The notes under the pieces are model-generated. The model saw only the letters and a list, made by a program, of their open reading frames with translations. It was not told the origin of the DNA and ran no database searches. Both the position numbers and the translations under genes were made by a program. Of a stretch of DNA of 64,000 nucleotides, positions 1 to 9,207 are shown in pieces; within the stretch, counting starts at the first letter, position 1; each line of letters starts with the position of its first letter. Source of the stretch: Flavobacterium faecale (lineage in GTDB: Bacteria > Bacteroidota > Bacteroidia > Flavobacteriales > Flavobacteriaceae); NCBI RefSeq assembly GCF_003076455.1, contig NZ_CP020918.1, positions 124,001 through 188,000 of the forward strand, written 5' to 3'.

Positions 1-420
1 CTCTGCTGTATCATCCTTTGTGGCTAGTGGCAAGACATTTATAAATTGGCCTGGAGCTGGCAAATATTCGAATACTCTCGTTATTTTATTGATATATACC
101 TTGTCATTAACCGTAACAACAAAGGTTTTAACGGTTTCGCCGCCTTGATTCTTTGCTGTAAATTGAATTGTGTATGTTCCTGCTGCTACAAATACATTTT
201 CAAAATTAGCCGTAGTATTACTTTCTTTCCCTTCAATAGACCAAGAATAAGTTGCTCCTTGATCATTTTTTACTTGTGGTTGTATACGCAACCATTGCAT
301 TTTGTCGATTGAGAAACCACCTGTAGGTTCTGTGATGGATATTTCTGGAGCACTAATTTCATCTTTAGAACAGGATGCTGTAAACAGAATGATCGATAGC
401 GCAATAATAATCTTTTTCAT
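1..420 (-). CDS. PKD-like surface lipoprotein, 3' part cut by window edge
   Basis: The reading frame starts with ATG at 420 and stays open to base 1, so only the N-terminal 140 residues are visible. It opens with a lipoprotein signal (MKKIIIALSIILFTASC, lipidated Cys at 17) followed by Ser-Lys-Asp-Glu, an acidic stretch of the kind that marks surface-exported lipoproteins in Bacteroidota. Residues of about 25-110 read like a PKD/Ig-type beta-sandwich (GATYSW, GTYTIQFTAKN, VVTVND). It lies 28 bases after the beta-propeller lipoprotein gene, on the same strand and behind the same B12 riboswitch. I infer that it is an accessory cobalamin-binding or receptor-associated surface protein. BtuH of Bacteroides is a functional analogy only; homology was not tested. 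Confidence 0.75.
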   Translation of the reverse strand, partial: MKKIIIALSIILFTASCSKDEISAPEISITEPTGGFSIDKMQWLRIQPQVKNDQGATYSWSIEGKESNTTANFENVFVAAGTYTIQFTAKNQGGETVKTFVVTVNDKVYINKITRVFEYLPAPGQFINVLPLATKDDTAE

Positions 421-448
421 TTTTTTATAAATTTATGTGTAATTGATT

Positions 449-1594
449 TTATTTTAATTTGTTTTTGAAGGCAATATGAGCAGGTATATCTCCCGTGGTC
501 ACCGTAAATTTGACTGTGCCTGTTGGCTCAACACAGTATAATTTTCCGGGAGAGACATAGTCACCAGCATCAGTGATGTAAACATTTTTTGAAATAGGAT
601 CAACTGCAATGCCGTATGGAGTTTGAATTAAATCACTTACTGATTTTGGCAAAAAACTAGTATCACTAACTGTCTCTGTTTTTATGTTTATCATGGAATA
701 TGTAGTTGTAAAATCAAAAGTGGTGTAACTAAACTCAGATCCAATTACATAAGCATTGTCGCCAACGATCGTTAAGTTGGCACATGCGATGTCAAATGTT
801 TTTTTCACTACATCTGTTTTCGTATCGATGACAAATAATTTTGACGGAATTGCATAATAATCTCCCCTCGAGCTCACGTACAAATCACCTTCACTATCGG
901 CTTTCAAACGATGAAGATTGATTGCAACATCAATATCTTTTATTTTAGTAAAAGTGGTCAAATCAATTACCGAAACAGTTCTCTCATATTTATCTGGATT
1001 ATAGCCTCCCGAATTTGCCACATACAATTTTTTGCCCACCACAGCTACTTCTTCTGGCTGACGGCCTACTCGCACGGTCCTAGTTATTTTTAACGCCGTA
1101 GTATCAATTTCAGATACAAATCCGTATGGTGAATTATCTCCCAGCTGCACATCGCCATCATAGGCGCTCACATAGGCTTTGCCTGCAGCAAACGTGATGT
1201 AACGACAATTTTTCACATCAACAACTGCAAGGCGTTTTTCAGTAGTAGCATCTAATATTTCGACTTTATTAGAGTTATTTATGACGGCATAGATTTTATT
1301 ACCATAGACCCCAATATCATTTCCAACATCTCCCAAACCCAAAGTAGCATCAGGATTGGCTTGGCTATAAATATTACGACGGTAGTTACCCGTTTTGTAA
1401 TCATAATAATCCAAAGAAGCTTTATTCGAGCTCATATTCCCTTCGTTAAGAAGATAAAATCCCTCTACAAACACCACCGTTTCTGATGGTAACCCCACCA
1501 CTTCTTCACCAATTGCAGGAGCGTCTTCTTGACAGGATATAAATCCAATTGCCACGAGTAACAACAGTAAACCTCTTTTGTAATTTGCTTTCAT
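449..1594 (-). CDS. YncE-like beta-propeller surface lipoprotein, BtuG-like
   Basis: This 381-residue protein begins with a lipoprotein signal peptide (lipobox FISC, Cys 21) followed by Gln-Glu-Asp, which fits surface display. The body contains repeated short blades (VYGNKIYAVINNSNKVEILD, KAYVSAYDGDVQ, KLYVANSGGY, AYVIGSEF, NVYITDAGDY) typical of seven-bladed YncE/DUF5074-type propellers. In Bacteroides, BtuG is a propeller lipoprotein that caps BtuB and captures cobalamin with very high affinity. The position here, 32 bases after the BtuB-type receptor gene and under the same riboswitch, supports the same role. The propeller fold is well supported by the repeat pattern; the ligand is inferred from context. 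Confidence 0.85.
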   Translation of the reverse strand: MKANYKRGLLLLLVAIGFISCQEDAPAIGEEVVGLPSETVVFVEGFYLLNEGNMSSNKASLDYYDYKTGNYRRNIYSQANPDATLGLGDVGNDIGVYGNKIYAVINNSNKVEILDATTEKRLAVVDVKNCRYITFAAGKAYVSAYDGDVQLGDNSPYGFVSEIDTTALKITRTVRVGRQPEEVAVVGKKLYVANSGGYNPDKYERTVSVIDLTTFTKIKDIDVAINLHRLKADSEGDLYVSSRGDYYAIPSKLFVIDTKTDVVKKTFDIACANLTIVGDNAYVIGSEFSYTTFDFTTTYSMINIKTETVSDTSFLPKSVSDLIQTPYGIAVDPISKNVYITDAGDYVSPGKLYCVEPTGTVKFTVTTGDIPAHIAFKNKLK

Positions 1595-1626
1595 TCGAAT
1601 TTTAGTTTAATTATTTATTTTTAGTT

Positions 1627-3681
1627 TTATAAAGAAAAGGAGATATTAAAGCGGTAGTTACGTCCTGGCATAGGAAAATTGAGGACTACATCATAATATT
1701 GATTGAAAAAATTATTCACCTCTACTCCTGTTTTCACTGGAAGATCAAATAATTTTCCGCTCCAAGCAACTGCCATATCACTTGTATACCATGGTTGCAC
1801 ATAATTTACAGGAATATTTGCCTTTTGACTGTAACGTGCTCCCGTGTACATGAAGCTATAATTCATTTGCCAATTTTTCCAATTTAATGAAGAGGTTAGC
1901 GTACCACTGTTGATGGGCGTATATGGAATTTGATCTCGATAGGTTGTTCCCGTTGAAGAGGTGATATCAATTGCTTTTTGGAAGGTATAGCTCAGCCCTA
2001 AGTCCAAAAATAAATCTGCGGGAAGCTTGAACACAAAATTGGTATTGACATCTATTCCTTTTATTTCGACCTCTCCCAGATTGACCATTGTCCATCGAAA
2101 TAAATTGGCAGAAGGCATTGCTATAATTTTATCTTTGACTCTATTATAATAACCATCGACTTGAAAAGAAGCCGTTTGTAACAAACTTCCAGGTGCTATT
2201 ACATAGGTTCCTCCAACATTATATTGCGTTGTAAACTCGGGTTTAAGGGAACTATTACCGATGAAGGTATAATACAAATCATTAAACGTTGGCATTCGAA
2301 AAGACTCTTTATAGAAAGTTCTCACACGAAAATTTTTTGTATTGAAAGGCTGATAGGAAGCTGATAAAACAGGGCAAAATATACGTTGACTATCTCCTTG
2401 CTGGTACTCTTTTACCTGCTCATCAACATAGGTACCCAGCAAATTTGCCTGAATGGTTAGGCGCTCCCAAGTCATATCACTAGACAAAGCACCCAAATAC
2501 GAGTAGCGTGTAGGATACGGAAAACGGTATAAATTGGCATCTAAGGTATTGATTGAAAAATCAGTAGCCAAAGAGGTTTTCCACCATGAATTGATGGTAT
2601 ACAAATTAACCACCGATGCATAAAATTCATTTTGATAATATTTATTATCTAAAGTTCCTTGCAGTGTCTTGTAATCAGGATCACTGTAACGGCTGAAGTC
2701 TTTGCTAAACTTGACGTTAGCTAGCAGTTCAAACTTTTTTGCGTAAGAACTTTGAAACGAACCATGAACAAAAAAATTACGATCCCATTGTCTTTGCACA
2801 TGCTCATAATTGTTAGCTACAATTGCACCAGGAAGCCCTCGTTCTGAATCATAAAAATAGGCCTTGAAAGTTGCTTTAGACGTTTCAGAAAATTTGGCAT
2901 GATAAGTCAAATCAGTCCTAAAAGCCTCAATATCTCCATTTTGTCGCACGGCAGTAGTATCATAACCATATCGCTTTTGATATCTATATTTGTAGTGACC
3001 ATCAGCTTTGGTCCAGTCCGTACTCACGGTTAGGGAACTATTTTCTGTTATTTTTTGTTCGAAAAGAAAAGCGGGGTTTACTAGACCAAAAGATCCCGTT
3101 TTGAATTTTAATCGTAAATTACTATTCTTATCATCCTTGAATTGGGGGGTCTTCGTTTTTAAATAAAGAGTATTTGATGCAAAAAATCCACGTGCAGGCT
3201 GAAAAATAGTTGATTTTTGACCATTGTACAATTCAATTGCCTCAATATTATCCAGTGAATATCTGCCTAAATCTACTTGCCCATTTTGAGCGTTGCTAAT
3301 GCTCATACCGTCGTAGAAAACAGCTGTATGTGCGCTACCAAGCGAGCGAACATTAATTGTTTTTAGTCCGCCAATACCACCGTAATCTTTGAGTTGGACG
3401 CCCGAAAAATACCGAATGGCATCGGCCACAGAAAGACTATTAAGTTTATCGAGCTGTTTACCCGACAAAATTTGAACAGGCATCGGAGATTCAATTTTGA
3501 ATTCTCGCTTGCTTGTATACAAAATCACCTCACTTAAATGGTGCGGTTTTAAAGAATCGGACACTGATTTTACAGCAATGCCATGCTTTTGCGAGTAGAT
3601 TGGATTCAAAAATAAAACCCATACCAGCAACTGCACGCCACTATGTAAAAGCCAGGCATACCTTGGGCTACATAGACGCAT
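1627..3681 (-). CDS. btuB: TonB-dependent cobalamin receptor, BtuB-type
   Basis: This 684-residue outer-membrane receptor should import vitamin B12 using TonB energy. A long hydrophobic N-terminus (about residues 10-30, ending IYSQ) serves as signal peptide. A TonB-box-like stretch (LSEVILYTSK) is followed by the plug (PMPVQILSGKQLDKLNSL, about 65-175, with NVRSLGSAHTAVFYDG), then a barrel of about 500 residues ending in the typical aromatic C-terminus (RYRFNISFSL is the order of the last strand). It is the first gene of the operon and lies about 115 bases downstream of a cobalamin riboswitch, which identifies the substrate better than the sequence alone does. The start at 3681 gives a slightly long signal peptide; I see no better Met. 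Confidence 0.88.
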   Translation of the reverse strand: MRLCSPRYAWLLHSGVQLLVWVLFLNPIYSQKHGIAVKSVSDSLKPHHLSEVILYTSKREFKIESPMPVQILSGKQLDKLNSLSVADAIRYFSGVQLKDYGGIGGLKTINVRSLGSAHTAVFYDGMSISNAQNGQVDLGRYSLDNIEAIELYNGQKSTIFQPARGFFASNTLYLKTKTPQFKDDKNSNLRLKFKTGSFGLVNPAFLFEQKITENSSLTVSTDWTKADGHYKYRYQKRYGYDTTAVRQNGDIEAFRTDLTYHAKFSETSKATFKAYFYDSERGLPGAIVANNYEHVQRQWDRNFFVHGSFQSSYAKKFELLANVKFSKDFSRYSDPDYKTLQGTLDNKYYQNEFYASVVNLYTINSWWKTSLATDFSINTLDANLYRFPYPTRYSYLGALSSDMTWERLTIQANLLGTYVDEQVKEYQQGDSQRIFCPVLSASYQPFNTKNFRVRTFYKESFRMPTFNDLYYTFIGNSSLKPEFTTQYNVGGTYVIAPGSLLQTASFQVDGYYNRVKDKIIAMPSANLFRWTMVNLGEVEIKGIDVNTNFVFKLPADLFLDLGLSYTFQKAIDITSSTGTTYRDQIPYTPINSGTLTSSLNWKNWQMNYSFMYTGARYSQKANIPVNYVQPWYTSDMAVAWSGKLFDLPVKTGVEVNNFFNQYYDVVLNFPMPGRNYRFNISFSL

Positions 3682-3796
3682 AATAATGGCTATCTTTTTA
3701 AAAATAGTTTCTTTTGTAATTTCGAAAAATCAAAAAATAATTTTAATCATTCGTATTGTGCTGAAAGCTTTGGTCCGCGAAAGCTTCAATTTCTTG

Positions 3797-3997
3797 GCAG
3801 TGGCAGGTCTCCTGACTTATTCCCATTTTGAACCGCCTTCCCCTATTTAGAATCAAATAAAGTGGCAAAAGTTACGATTTCAAGAAAACTGAAATCTGTC
3901 AAAATGTTGCATGGAATTTACAGTAACGGGCTTGTTCAGGATTTGCACCTGATTTCCTCTTAGTTGAACTATACCGATTAGCATAGCCAAACCATTG
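3797..3997 (-). ncRNA. Cobalamin riboswitch
   Basis: Read on the minus strand, the leader contains the B12 box region GGTGCAAATCCTG, then GCCCGTTACTGT, and near its 3' end AGTCAGGAGACCTGCCACTG, which are the conserved cobalamin riboswitch blocks in the right order. It precedes the BtuB-type gene. A short hairpin with AAGCTTT/AAAGCTT arms (3765-3786) lies between aptamer and gene and may be the expression platform; it has no T-run, so translational control is more likely than termination. Boundaries are approximate. Confidence 0.93.
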
Positions 3998-4003
3998 CGA
4001 GCG

Positions 4004-4033
4004 CAAAAGTAAGTAAAGTAATCGTGTTAACAA
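4004..4033 (-). promoter_or_regulatory. Promoter of the B12 uptake operon
   Basis: On the minus strand TTG (4033-4031), exactly 19 bases, then TACTTTTG (4011-4004) match the Bacteroidota housekeeping promoter TTG-N19-TAnnTTTG. Transcription would start near 3997, right at the beginning of the riboswitch. Confidence 0.75.
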
Positions 4034-4211
4034 CCTAAAAAAAACAAAAACCTAATTTTCACCTTATTCATAACATTGAAAAAATAACCAACAACAACAT
4101 CTCAAAAGTCACGGCAAAAAACAGGAATAACCAAAATAATATTGTGGCATTTATAATTTTATTTATCTTTAACTTTAATTTACTTCAAAACCACAAGAAG
4201 AAACCCAAGAG

Positions 4212-4625
4212 ATGCTTTCACAAAAAACCAAATACGCCCTCAAAGCATTACTATATCTTGCGCAACAAGATGCCGATCATATTTCGAAAACGACGGCGAT
4301 TGCAGAAGCAGCTAATATTCCTAAAAAATTTTTGGAACAAATTTTACTAGATCTAAAACGTGGCCATTTTGTAGGTAGCAAGCAAGGTAAATTTGGTGGC
4401 TATTACCTTTTAAAATCTGGAAACGAAATCACATTGGCAGATATTCATCGTTTATTTGATGGTGCTATTGCCTTACTTCCTTGTGCTTCGTTGAATTTTT
4501 ATGAGCGTTGTGCCGATTGTACCGATGAAGCCGAATGCCTACTAAGACACGGATTAATGACCATTCGAGACGAAACTTTGAAAGCAATGAAAGACATTAC
4601 TATTGCTTCACTAGTAAACAAATAA
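4212..4625 (+). CDS. Rrf2-family transcriptional regulator
   Basis: The 137-residue protein has the Rrf2 winged-helix N-terminus (MLSQKTKYALKALLYLA, with IPKKFLEQILLDLKRGHFV as recognition region and the wing SKQGKFGGYYL). Four cysteines follow at 91, 100, 103 and 109, in the place where Rrf2 proteins such as IscR and NsrR bind an iron-sulfur cluster, so a redox, NO or iron-sulfur sensing role is likely. The spacing is not that of IscR. It lies 143 bases upstream of the porin gene on the same strand and is divergent from the B12 operon. Its targets cannot be told from the sequence; autoregulation or control of the porin are the obvious candidates. Confidence 0.88.
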   Translation: MLSQKTKYALKALLYLAQQDADHISKTTAIAEAANIPKKFLEQILLDLKRGHFVGSKQGKFGGYYLLKSGNEITLADIHRLFDGAIALLPCASLNFYERCADCTDEAECLLRHGLMTIRDETLKAMKDITIASLVNK

Positions 4626-4667
4626 AAAAAATTACATTAAAACTCTACTAATTCGATAGGGTTTATA

Positions 4668-4675
4668 TATATTTG
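4668..4675 (+). promoter_or_regulatory. -7 element before the porin gene
   Basis: TATATTTG matches the Bacteroidota -7 consensus TAnnTTTG; no clear -33 TTG lies 19 bases upstream. Because it overlaps the TTG that would open the longest porin frame (4673), it argues that translation begins at the ATG at 4769. Confidence 0.45.
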
Positions 4676-4768
4676 CCGAAAATAAATGATTTAAAAAGTA
4701 CCGTTTGCCATCCACTGAATAATTATTTATTGCAACACTATACTATTTCACCTTTGACAACGCATCCA

Positions 4769-6193
4769 ATGAATACTAAAAAATTCTTGCTTTTTGCACT
4801 TACGCTCATCACATATACGAGCACTTTCGCTCAAAATTCTGATGATCTTTTAAACCTTTTAATTCGAAGAAATATCATTAAGCAGGTCGAAGCAGATTCT
4901 ATACGAGCTACGTACAAAAACAAGCAAGTTGCCCCTTCAAAAGAGAAAACCTTTTTGGTCGATTTACAAGTAAGAAACAGAGCTGAATACCGCAATGGCT
5001 ACTCAAATATACCTGCTGACAATAGCAGTGCGAGCGCTTTTGTAAATCAAAGAACCCGATTAAATTTTGAGTACAAACAAGGAACTGCATTTAATGCCGT
5101 CGTGTCATTGCAAGATGCCCGAGTTTGGGGATCGCATGATCCACGTGGTTTAAATGGAACAATTCAGCTTTTTGAAGGTTATGTTGAACCGAATATTACT
5201 CCCAATTTCTCTGTTCGAATAGGAAGACAACGCTTAGTGTATGACAATCAACGTCTCTTTGCCGAAAACGATTGGCGAGTAAATGGTAATAGTCACGATG
5301 CTATTACCTTTCGATACAAAAAAAATAAACTAAGCTCTGAGCTGGCTGGTGCTTTTAATCAAACTGCAGAACGCACTTTTGGCACCGATTACACCCCTAC
5401 AGAGCTAAGCATAACACCTGGAAATGGCACCGCAGCCACTTGGACCAATTACAAAGCCTTGGCTGTACACTACCTCAAATATGATTTTGATTCACATGCA
5501 AGTATAACCACCATTATTGCATCAGACGCTTATCAAGATGTAGTAACAAAGGAACAAAATTACTGGCGCTTTACCTATGGTGGTCGACTGGAATACAAAA
5601 CAAACCAATGGTATGCAACGGTAAACTGTTATCTCCAATCTGGTCGTAATAGTACCGGAAAAACAATACAGTCATGGTACATACAACCTGAAGTTAAATA
5701 TAGCCCAACATCACAATTTGCTATTCGATTGGGTGCTGAAATTTTAAGTGGTGACAAAGGAAAAATTAGTGACGTAGACCATAGCTTTGTCCCACTTTAT
5801 GGTGTTGCTCACCGTTTTAATGGATTTATGGATATTTTCACCAAATTCCCCTCTGATCTTAGCAACGCTGGATTAGTAAATCCTTATCTATTTATCAATA
5901 AGAAGCTAACAGACAAAGTAGAGATTAGCTCCAACAATCATTTGTTTTATACCCAAAGAAGCTTTCATACTACAACCAATCAACCTTTGACCAAATTCAT
6001 GGGTTATGAGCATGATCTAGTCGTAACCTATAAACCCAATAGCTATACACATCTTGAGAGTGGATTTTCTATAGCACTACCTACCGAAGCCATGACAACT
6101 ATCAAAAAAACAGGCAATCCAGACCGTGTTGCTACGTGGGCGTACCTACAAGTGAAGTTTACGCCAAGATTATTTAAAAGTACGACCTATTAA
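4769..6193 (+). CDS. Outer-membrane porin, alginate-export-like family
   Basis: The frame is open from 4673, but the ATG at 4769 starts a clean signal peptide (MNTKKFLLFALTLITYTSTFAQ), so I take 474 residues. The mature protein begins with a short helical stretch (LLNLLIRRNIIKQVEADSI), then alternating beta-strands rich in aromatic girdle residues through to the C-terminus (YLQVKFTPRLF). The segment NFSVRIGRQRLVYDNQRLF followed by NDWRVNGNSHDAI is typical of the alginate-export (AlgE-like) porin family that is widespread in Bacteroidota. The natural solute is unknown, and the family name should not be read as proof of alginate transport. The preceding Rrf2 gene may regulate it. Confidence 0.82.
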   Translation: MNTKKFLLFALTLITYTSTFAQNSDDLLNLLIRRNIIKQVEADSIRATYKNKQVAPSKEKTFLVDLQVRNRAEYRNGYSNIPADNSSASAFVNQRTRLNFEYKQGTAFNAVVSLQDARVWGSHDPRGLNGTIQLFEGYVEPNITPNFSVRIGRQRLVYDNQRLFAENDWRVNGNSHDAITFRYKKNKLSSELAGAFNQTAERTFGTDYTPTELSITPGNGTAATWTNYKALAVHYLKYDFDSHASITTIIASDAYQDVVTKEQNYWRFTYGGRLEYKTNQWYATVNCYLQSGRNSTGKTIQSWYIQPEVKYSPTSQFAIRLGAEILSGDKGKISDVDHSFVPLYGVAHRFNGFMDIFTKFPSDLSNAGLVNPYLFINKKLTDKVEISSNNHLFYTQRSFHTTTNQPLTKFMGYEHDLVVTYKPNSYTHLESGFSIALPTEAMTTIKKTGNPDRVATWAYLQVKFTPRLFKSTTY

Positions 6194-6200
6194 GCAAAAA

Positions 6201-6220
6201 AGCCTCGATTTCTCGAGGCT
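6201..6220 (-). terminator. Terminator of the 6312-9077 gene
   Basis: A perfect 8-bp stem (AGCCTCGA/TCGAGGCT, loop TTTC) is followed on the minus strand by a T-run. It lies between convergent genes, and the run of A/T on the correct side serves mainly the minus-strand gene. Confidence 0.75.
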
Positions 6221-6311
6221 CTAAAGATGCAATGCGTTAACCTAATAAAATCATAAACCAAAATAACTTTATTGACATTACATCAACCAACTAACCAATT
6301 ATATTTTAAAA

Positions 6312-9077
6312 TCACATATCACTGCTATTTTCTCTATGCCTACCCGACTTTCTTGATTTAGACTCACTCATTCCGCCAAAGTTTTTAATTTTATAAATCA
6401 AAGAAAACATGGCGTAGCGTTTCAAAACGGTATTTTCTTCATCACGTATTGACGTATCTGTAATAGATCGTGTGTATCCTTGATTTTGGTTTAACAAGTC
6501 AAAAACCTTCATTCTGGCCGTCAACCTTTTGTCAAGAAAAGTATACCCCAAACTCATATTCCATAATTTATAATCATTTCGATACCCATTACCAGAATTA
6601 GAATTGTAACTGTACCCAAAATCATTACTCAATACCCATTTAGGACCAAAATAATTGGTTGCTCTTAGATTTAATTTATGAACAACATTAGATCTTTTGT
6701 TGATAGAATAATTTTTATAATTGGATTCTACATAGGACAGATTATACGATGGCGCTACAGAGAACAACTCACCATAATTATAAGAGAAATAGGCTCGTGG
6801 CGTTATTGCTAAAATTCTTGCATCATAAAAAACATTATTAACAAAGCCTTTATCAAATGAATAATCAGTTTTAAAAGCCAGACCATAGCGGTAACTATTT
6901 CCGTCGCGCTTTTTGTAGGTATTCCAATTGGCACCCAAACTAGTTTTGTAAATATTATTGATATTTATAAAAGTAGTGGAGCTCGTTCCGTCTGTAGCAT
7001 ACACTTTTGTCGAAATGATATCACTATCAATGATATCTGCTTTCATAAAAATGCTATATCCAGAACGCTTTTTCATATTATAATTTCTAAAATTAAAATT
7101 GAGGCTGTGCTTTTTTATCGGTTCCAAATCAGGATTTCCTACCACAGTATTCACTGGACTACTTATATCTGTCACGGGTAGCAACTGGTACGCCGTTGGT
7201 AAATTAACACGATAATCATACTTTAGTTGTGCATAATTTGATCGATCTACTTTATACTTAAATTGTGAATGCCATTCGGGTATAAAGTAATTCGTTTTTA
7301 AATTGGTCGTACTACCCAGATACAACGAACTATTGTCATACTGAATGACTGAAGTATTGTTACGAATATTAAACGAAAAAACTTTATCATCATAAAAAAA
7401 GCCCATTTTTGGGGAAATCAATCGCTGTTTTGACGAAATATAACTTGATTGGGCATCATTGAACAAAGAATAGGAATCTGAGGTTGTATCAAAATTAAAT
7501 GTTTTTTCATCTGTACTTCGATTGTCTGTTTTATAGTCTGCACCTACTCGCAACCTAACCACATTTGACAATGGCTCTGTGTATTCCAATTGGCCATAAT
7601 ACAAATCTCGTTGAATAGTATTATCATTTAACTGGTTTCTTAACTTTACGTTTCCACTCGTAAAAGATTTGGTACTGTTGTCATTAAAACCCAATAAATC
7701 ATTTTTTGAGTTACTGTTTGTAAAAGAAAAGCTTAAGTTGCGTGCTCTTTTTGCGAAGGTCTTATTAAAAGTTAACTCGTTATCAAAACTTAGCAAATCT
7801 GTATTTTTCGAGTAAGTTCCAGTATTTTCATTAAGCAAAGCCCCTGCTTCATTACTAGAAATACTTGACGAGGTCCCACTACTTTTATAATTCGATTTTC
7901 TAAGTTTTGGTTCAAAAACAATCTGAGTGTTTTTTGTCGGCTTGTAGGCCACCTCAAAATTAACCTTATGATTGGTATTTTCAGTTTTTGCATCACTGTC
8001 AGATGCTGTAGTAATATTTCCCGTAGGCAAAAATCGTGTTTGCGTCGATTTTTTAGCATTTGTATTTGCACTGTTATTAAAGGAATAATCGCCTGTAGTT
8101 TCTAGCTGCTCAGACCATTCGTTAAAATAATTAAAACCAGCTAAGTTGGTAGTCGTGATTCCTTTTCTCGAAATTGTAGCTCCCACATCACCGTTAGAAC
8201 TCCCCTTATCTTCCCCAAAAGCTTCATCGATTGAGAAACCAGATAAGTTGATATTATTTGTAGATCCAACTGCGCTTATTCGTTGCTTATTATCAAATTG
8301 ATTGACCAAGAAACTCCCTTCATACCGATCATCACTACCATATCCTCCCAGGAATTTTCCAAAATAACCTTTATTCTTCTTTTCATCAATAGTCAAATTG
8401 ACACTCAAAAAATCAGAGGCAGCATCATCTCCCGCTAGCTCTTCTTTTTTGGTTTTAAAGTCAGAAACTTGAATTTTATTAATAATATCCGCAGGCAAAT
8501 TTTGCAACGCAATAGCGCCATCTTTACCAAAAAAAGCTTTCCCATTGACCAAAATCTGACTTACCTCTTTCCCGTTGACCGTTATTTTACCTTCGTCATC
8601 AATTACAAAACCAGGTAATTCTTTCAGCACCGCATCCACATTATCATCTGGACGTACCTTGAACGATGACGCATTATACTCTAATGTATCTTGCTTCACT
8701 ACCATTGGCGATGCAGTTGCTTTGATCACAACATCTTTTAATACATTTTCGGTACTAAATAAATATATTGTACCCAAGTCTCTGTTTTCAACAATTCCAG
8801 AAAGCTCATCCTTATAGTTCTCATGACCAACATAGGATACATTCAAAAAAACGGGATTATCATATTTTTTTATTCGAATTTTAAACATTCCGCCATTATC
8901 CGTGGTAGTACTTCCTAATTTCAAGGAATCCTTCACTACCGAAAAATAGACATTGGCAGCTTCTAGAGGTTGCTGCGTATTGATATCCAAAATCTGACCT
9001 TGTACAAAATAGCTTTCCTGTCCGTAACTTAAAAATGATAAAAATAAAAACAGAACTACTAATTGGCTTTTCAACAT
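6312..9077 (-). CDS. TonB-receptor-like outer-membrane beta-barrel protein
   Basis: This 921-residue protein has a signal peptide (MLKSQLVVLFLFLSFLSYGQ), then a carboxypeptidase-regulatory-like beta-sandwich (about 25-105: VQGQILDINTQQPLEAANVYF, here only partly quoted), a plug-like domain (about 115-235, with LKELPGFVIDDEGKITVNGK) and a long barrel with many Asn/Ser/Tyr-rich strands. This is the OMP_b-brl_3 type of Bacteroidota receptor, not SusC. The C-terminal tail after the last strand is basic and Ser-rich (SESKSRKSGRHREN). It has no SusD partner and no neighbour that reveals its substrate. It is transcribed alone, with its own terminator. Confidence 0.82.
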   Translation of the reverse strand: MLKSQLVVLFLFLSFLSYGQESYFVQGQILDINTQQPLEAANVYFSVVKDSLKLGSTTTDNGGMFKIRIKKYDNPVFLNVSYVGHENYKDELSGIVENRDLGTIYLFSTENVLKDVVIKATASPMVVKQDTLEYNASSFKVRPDDNVDAVLKELPGFVIDDEGKITVNGKEVSQILVNGKAFFGKDGAIALQNLPADIINKIQVSDFKTKKEELAGDDAASDFLSVNLTIDEKKNKGYFGKFLGGYGSDDRYEGSFLVNQFDNKQRISAVGSTNNINLSGFSIDEAFGEDKGSSNGDVGATISRKGITTTNLAGFNYFNEWSEQLETTGDYSFNNSANTNAKKSTQTRFLPTGNITTASDSDAKTENTNHKVNFEVAYKPTKNTQIVFEPKLRKSNYKSSGTSSSISSNEAGALLNENTGTYSKNTDLLSFDNELTFNKTFAKRARNLSFSFTNSNSKNDLLGFNDNSTKSFTSGNVKLRNQLNDNTIQRDLYYGQLEYTEPLSNVVRLRVGADYKTDNRSTDEKTFNFDTTSDSYSLFNDAQSSYISSKQRLISPKMGFFYDDKVFSFNIRNNTSVIQYDNSSLYLGSTTNLKTNYFIPEWHSQFKYKVDRSNYAQLKYDYRVNLPTAYQLLPVTDISSPVNTVVGNPDLEPIKKHSLNFNFRNYNMKKRSGYSIFMKADIIDSDIISTKVYATDGTSSTTFININNIYKTSLGANWNTYKKRDGNSYRYGLAFKTDYSFDKGFVNNVFYDARILAITPRAYFSYNYGELFSVAPSYNLSYVESNYKNYSINKRSNVVHKLNLRATNYFGPKWVLSNDFGYSYNSNSGNGYRNDYKLWNMSLGYTFLDKRLTARMKVFDLLNQNQGYTRSITDTSIRDEENTVLKRYAMFSLIYKIKNFGGMSESKSRKSGRHRENSSDM

Positions 9078-9152
9078 GATTTATTTTGGTTTGGTAAATA
9101 GTACACGTTGGACGATTAAAAACTAAAAAGGTTTAATCCAAAGTAAAAAAAA

Positions 9153-9185
9153 TACCCCAAAAAAGCAATTTGCTCTTTTGGGGTA
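9153..9185 (-). terminator. Terminator of der
   Basis: Inverted repeat ACCCCAAAA.../...TTTTGGGGT with an inner GCA/TGC pair, followed on the minus strand by a long T-run. It begins 23 bases after the der stop codon. Confidence 0.85.
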
Positions 9186-9207
9186 GTATTTATAAGTGAT
9201 AATTTTA

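Noticed and set aside
46..312. Open frame of 88 codons on the plus strand
   Set aside because: It is antisense to the PKD-like lipoprotein gene, whose frame has a signal peptide, lipobox and coherent domain.
4144..4350. Plus-strand frame of 68 codons before the Rrf2 gene
   Set aside because: It overlaps the Rrf2 start in another frame, is Lys/Phe-rich by base composition and has no protein-like pattern.
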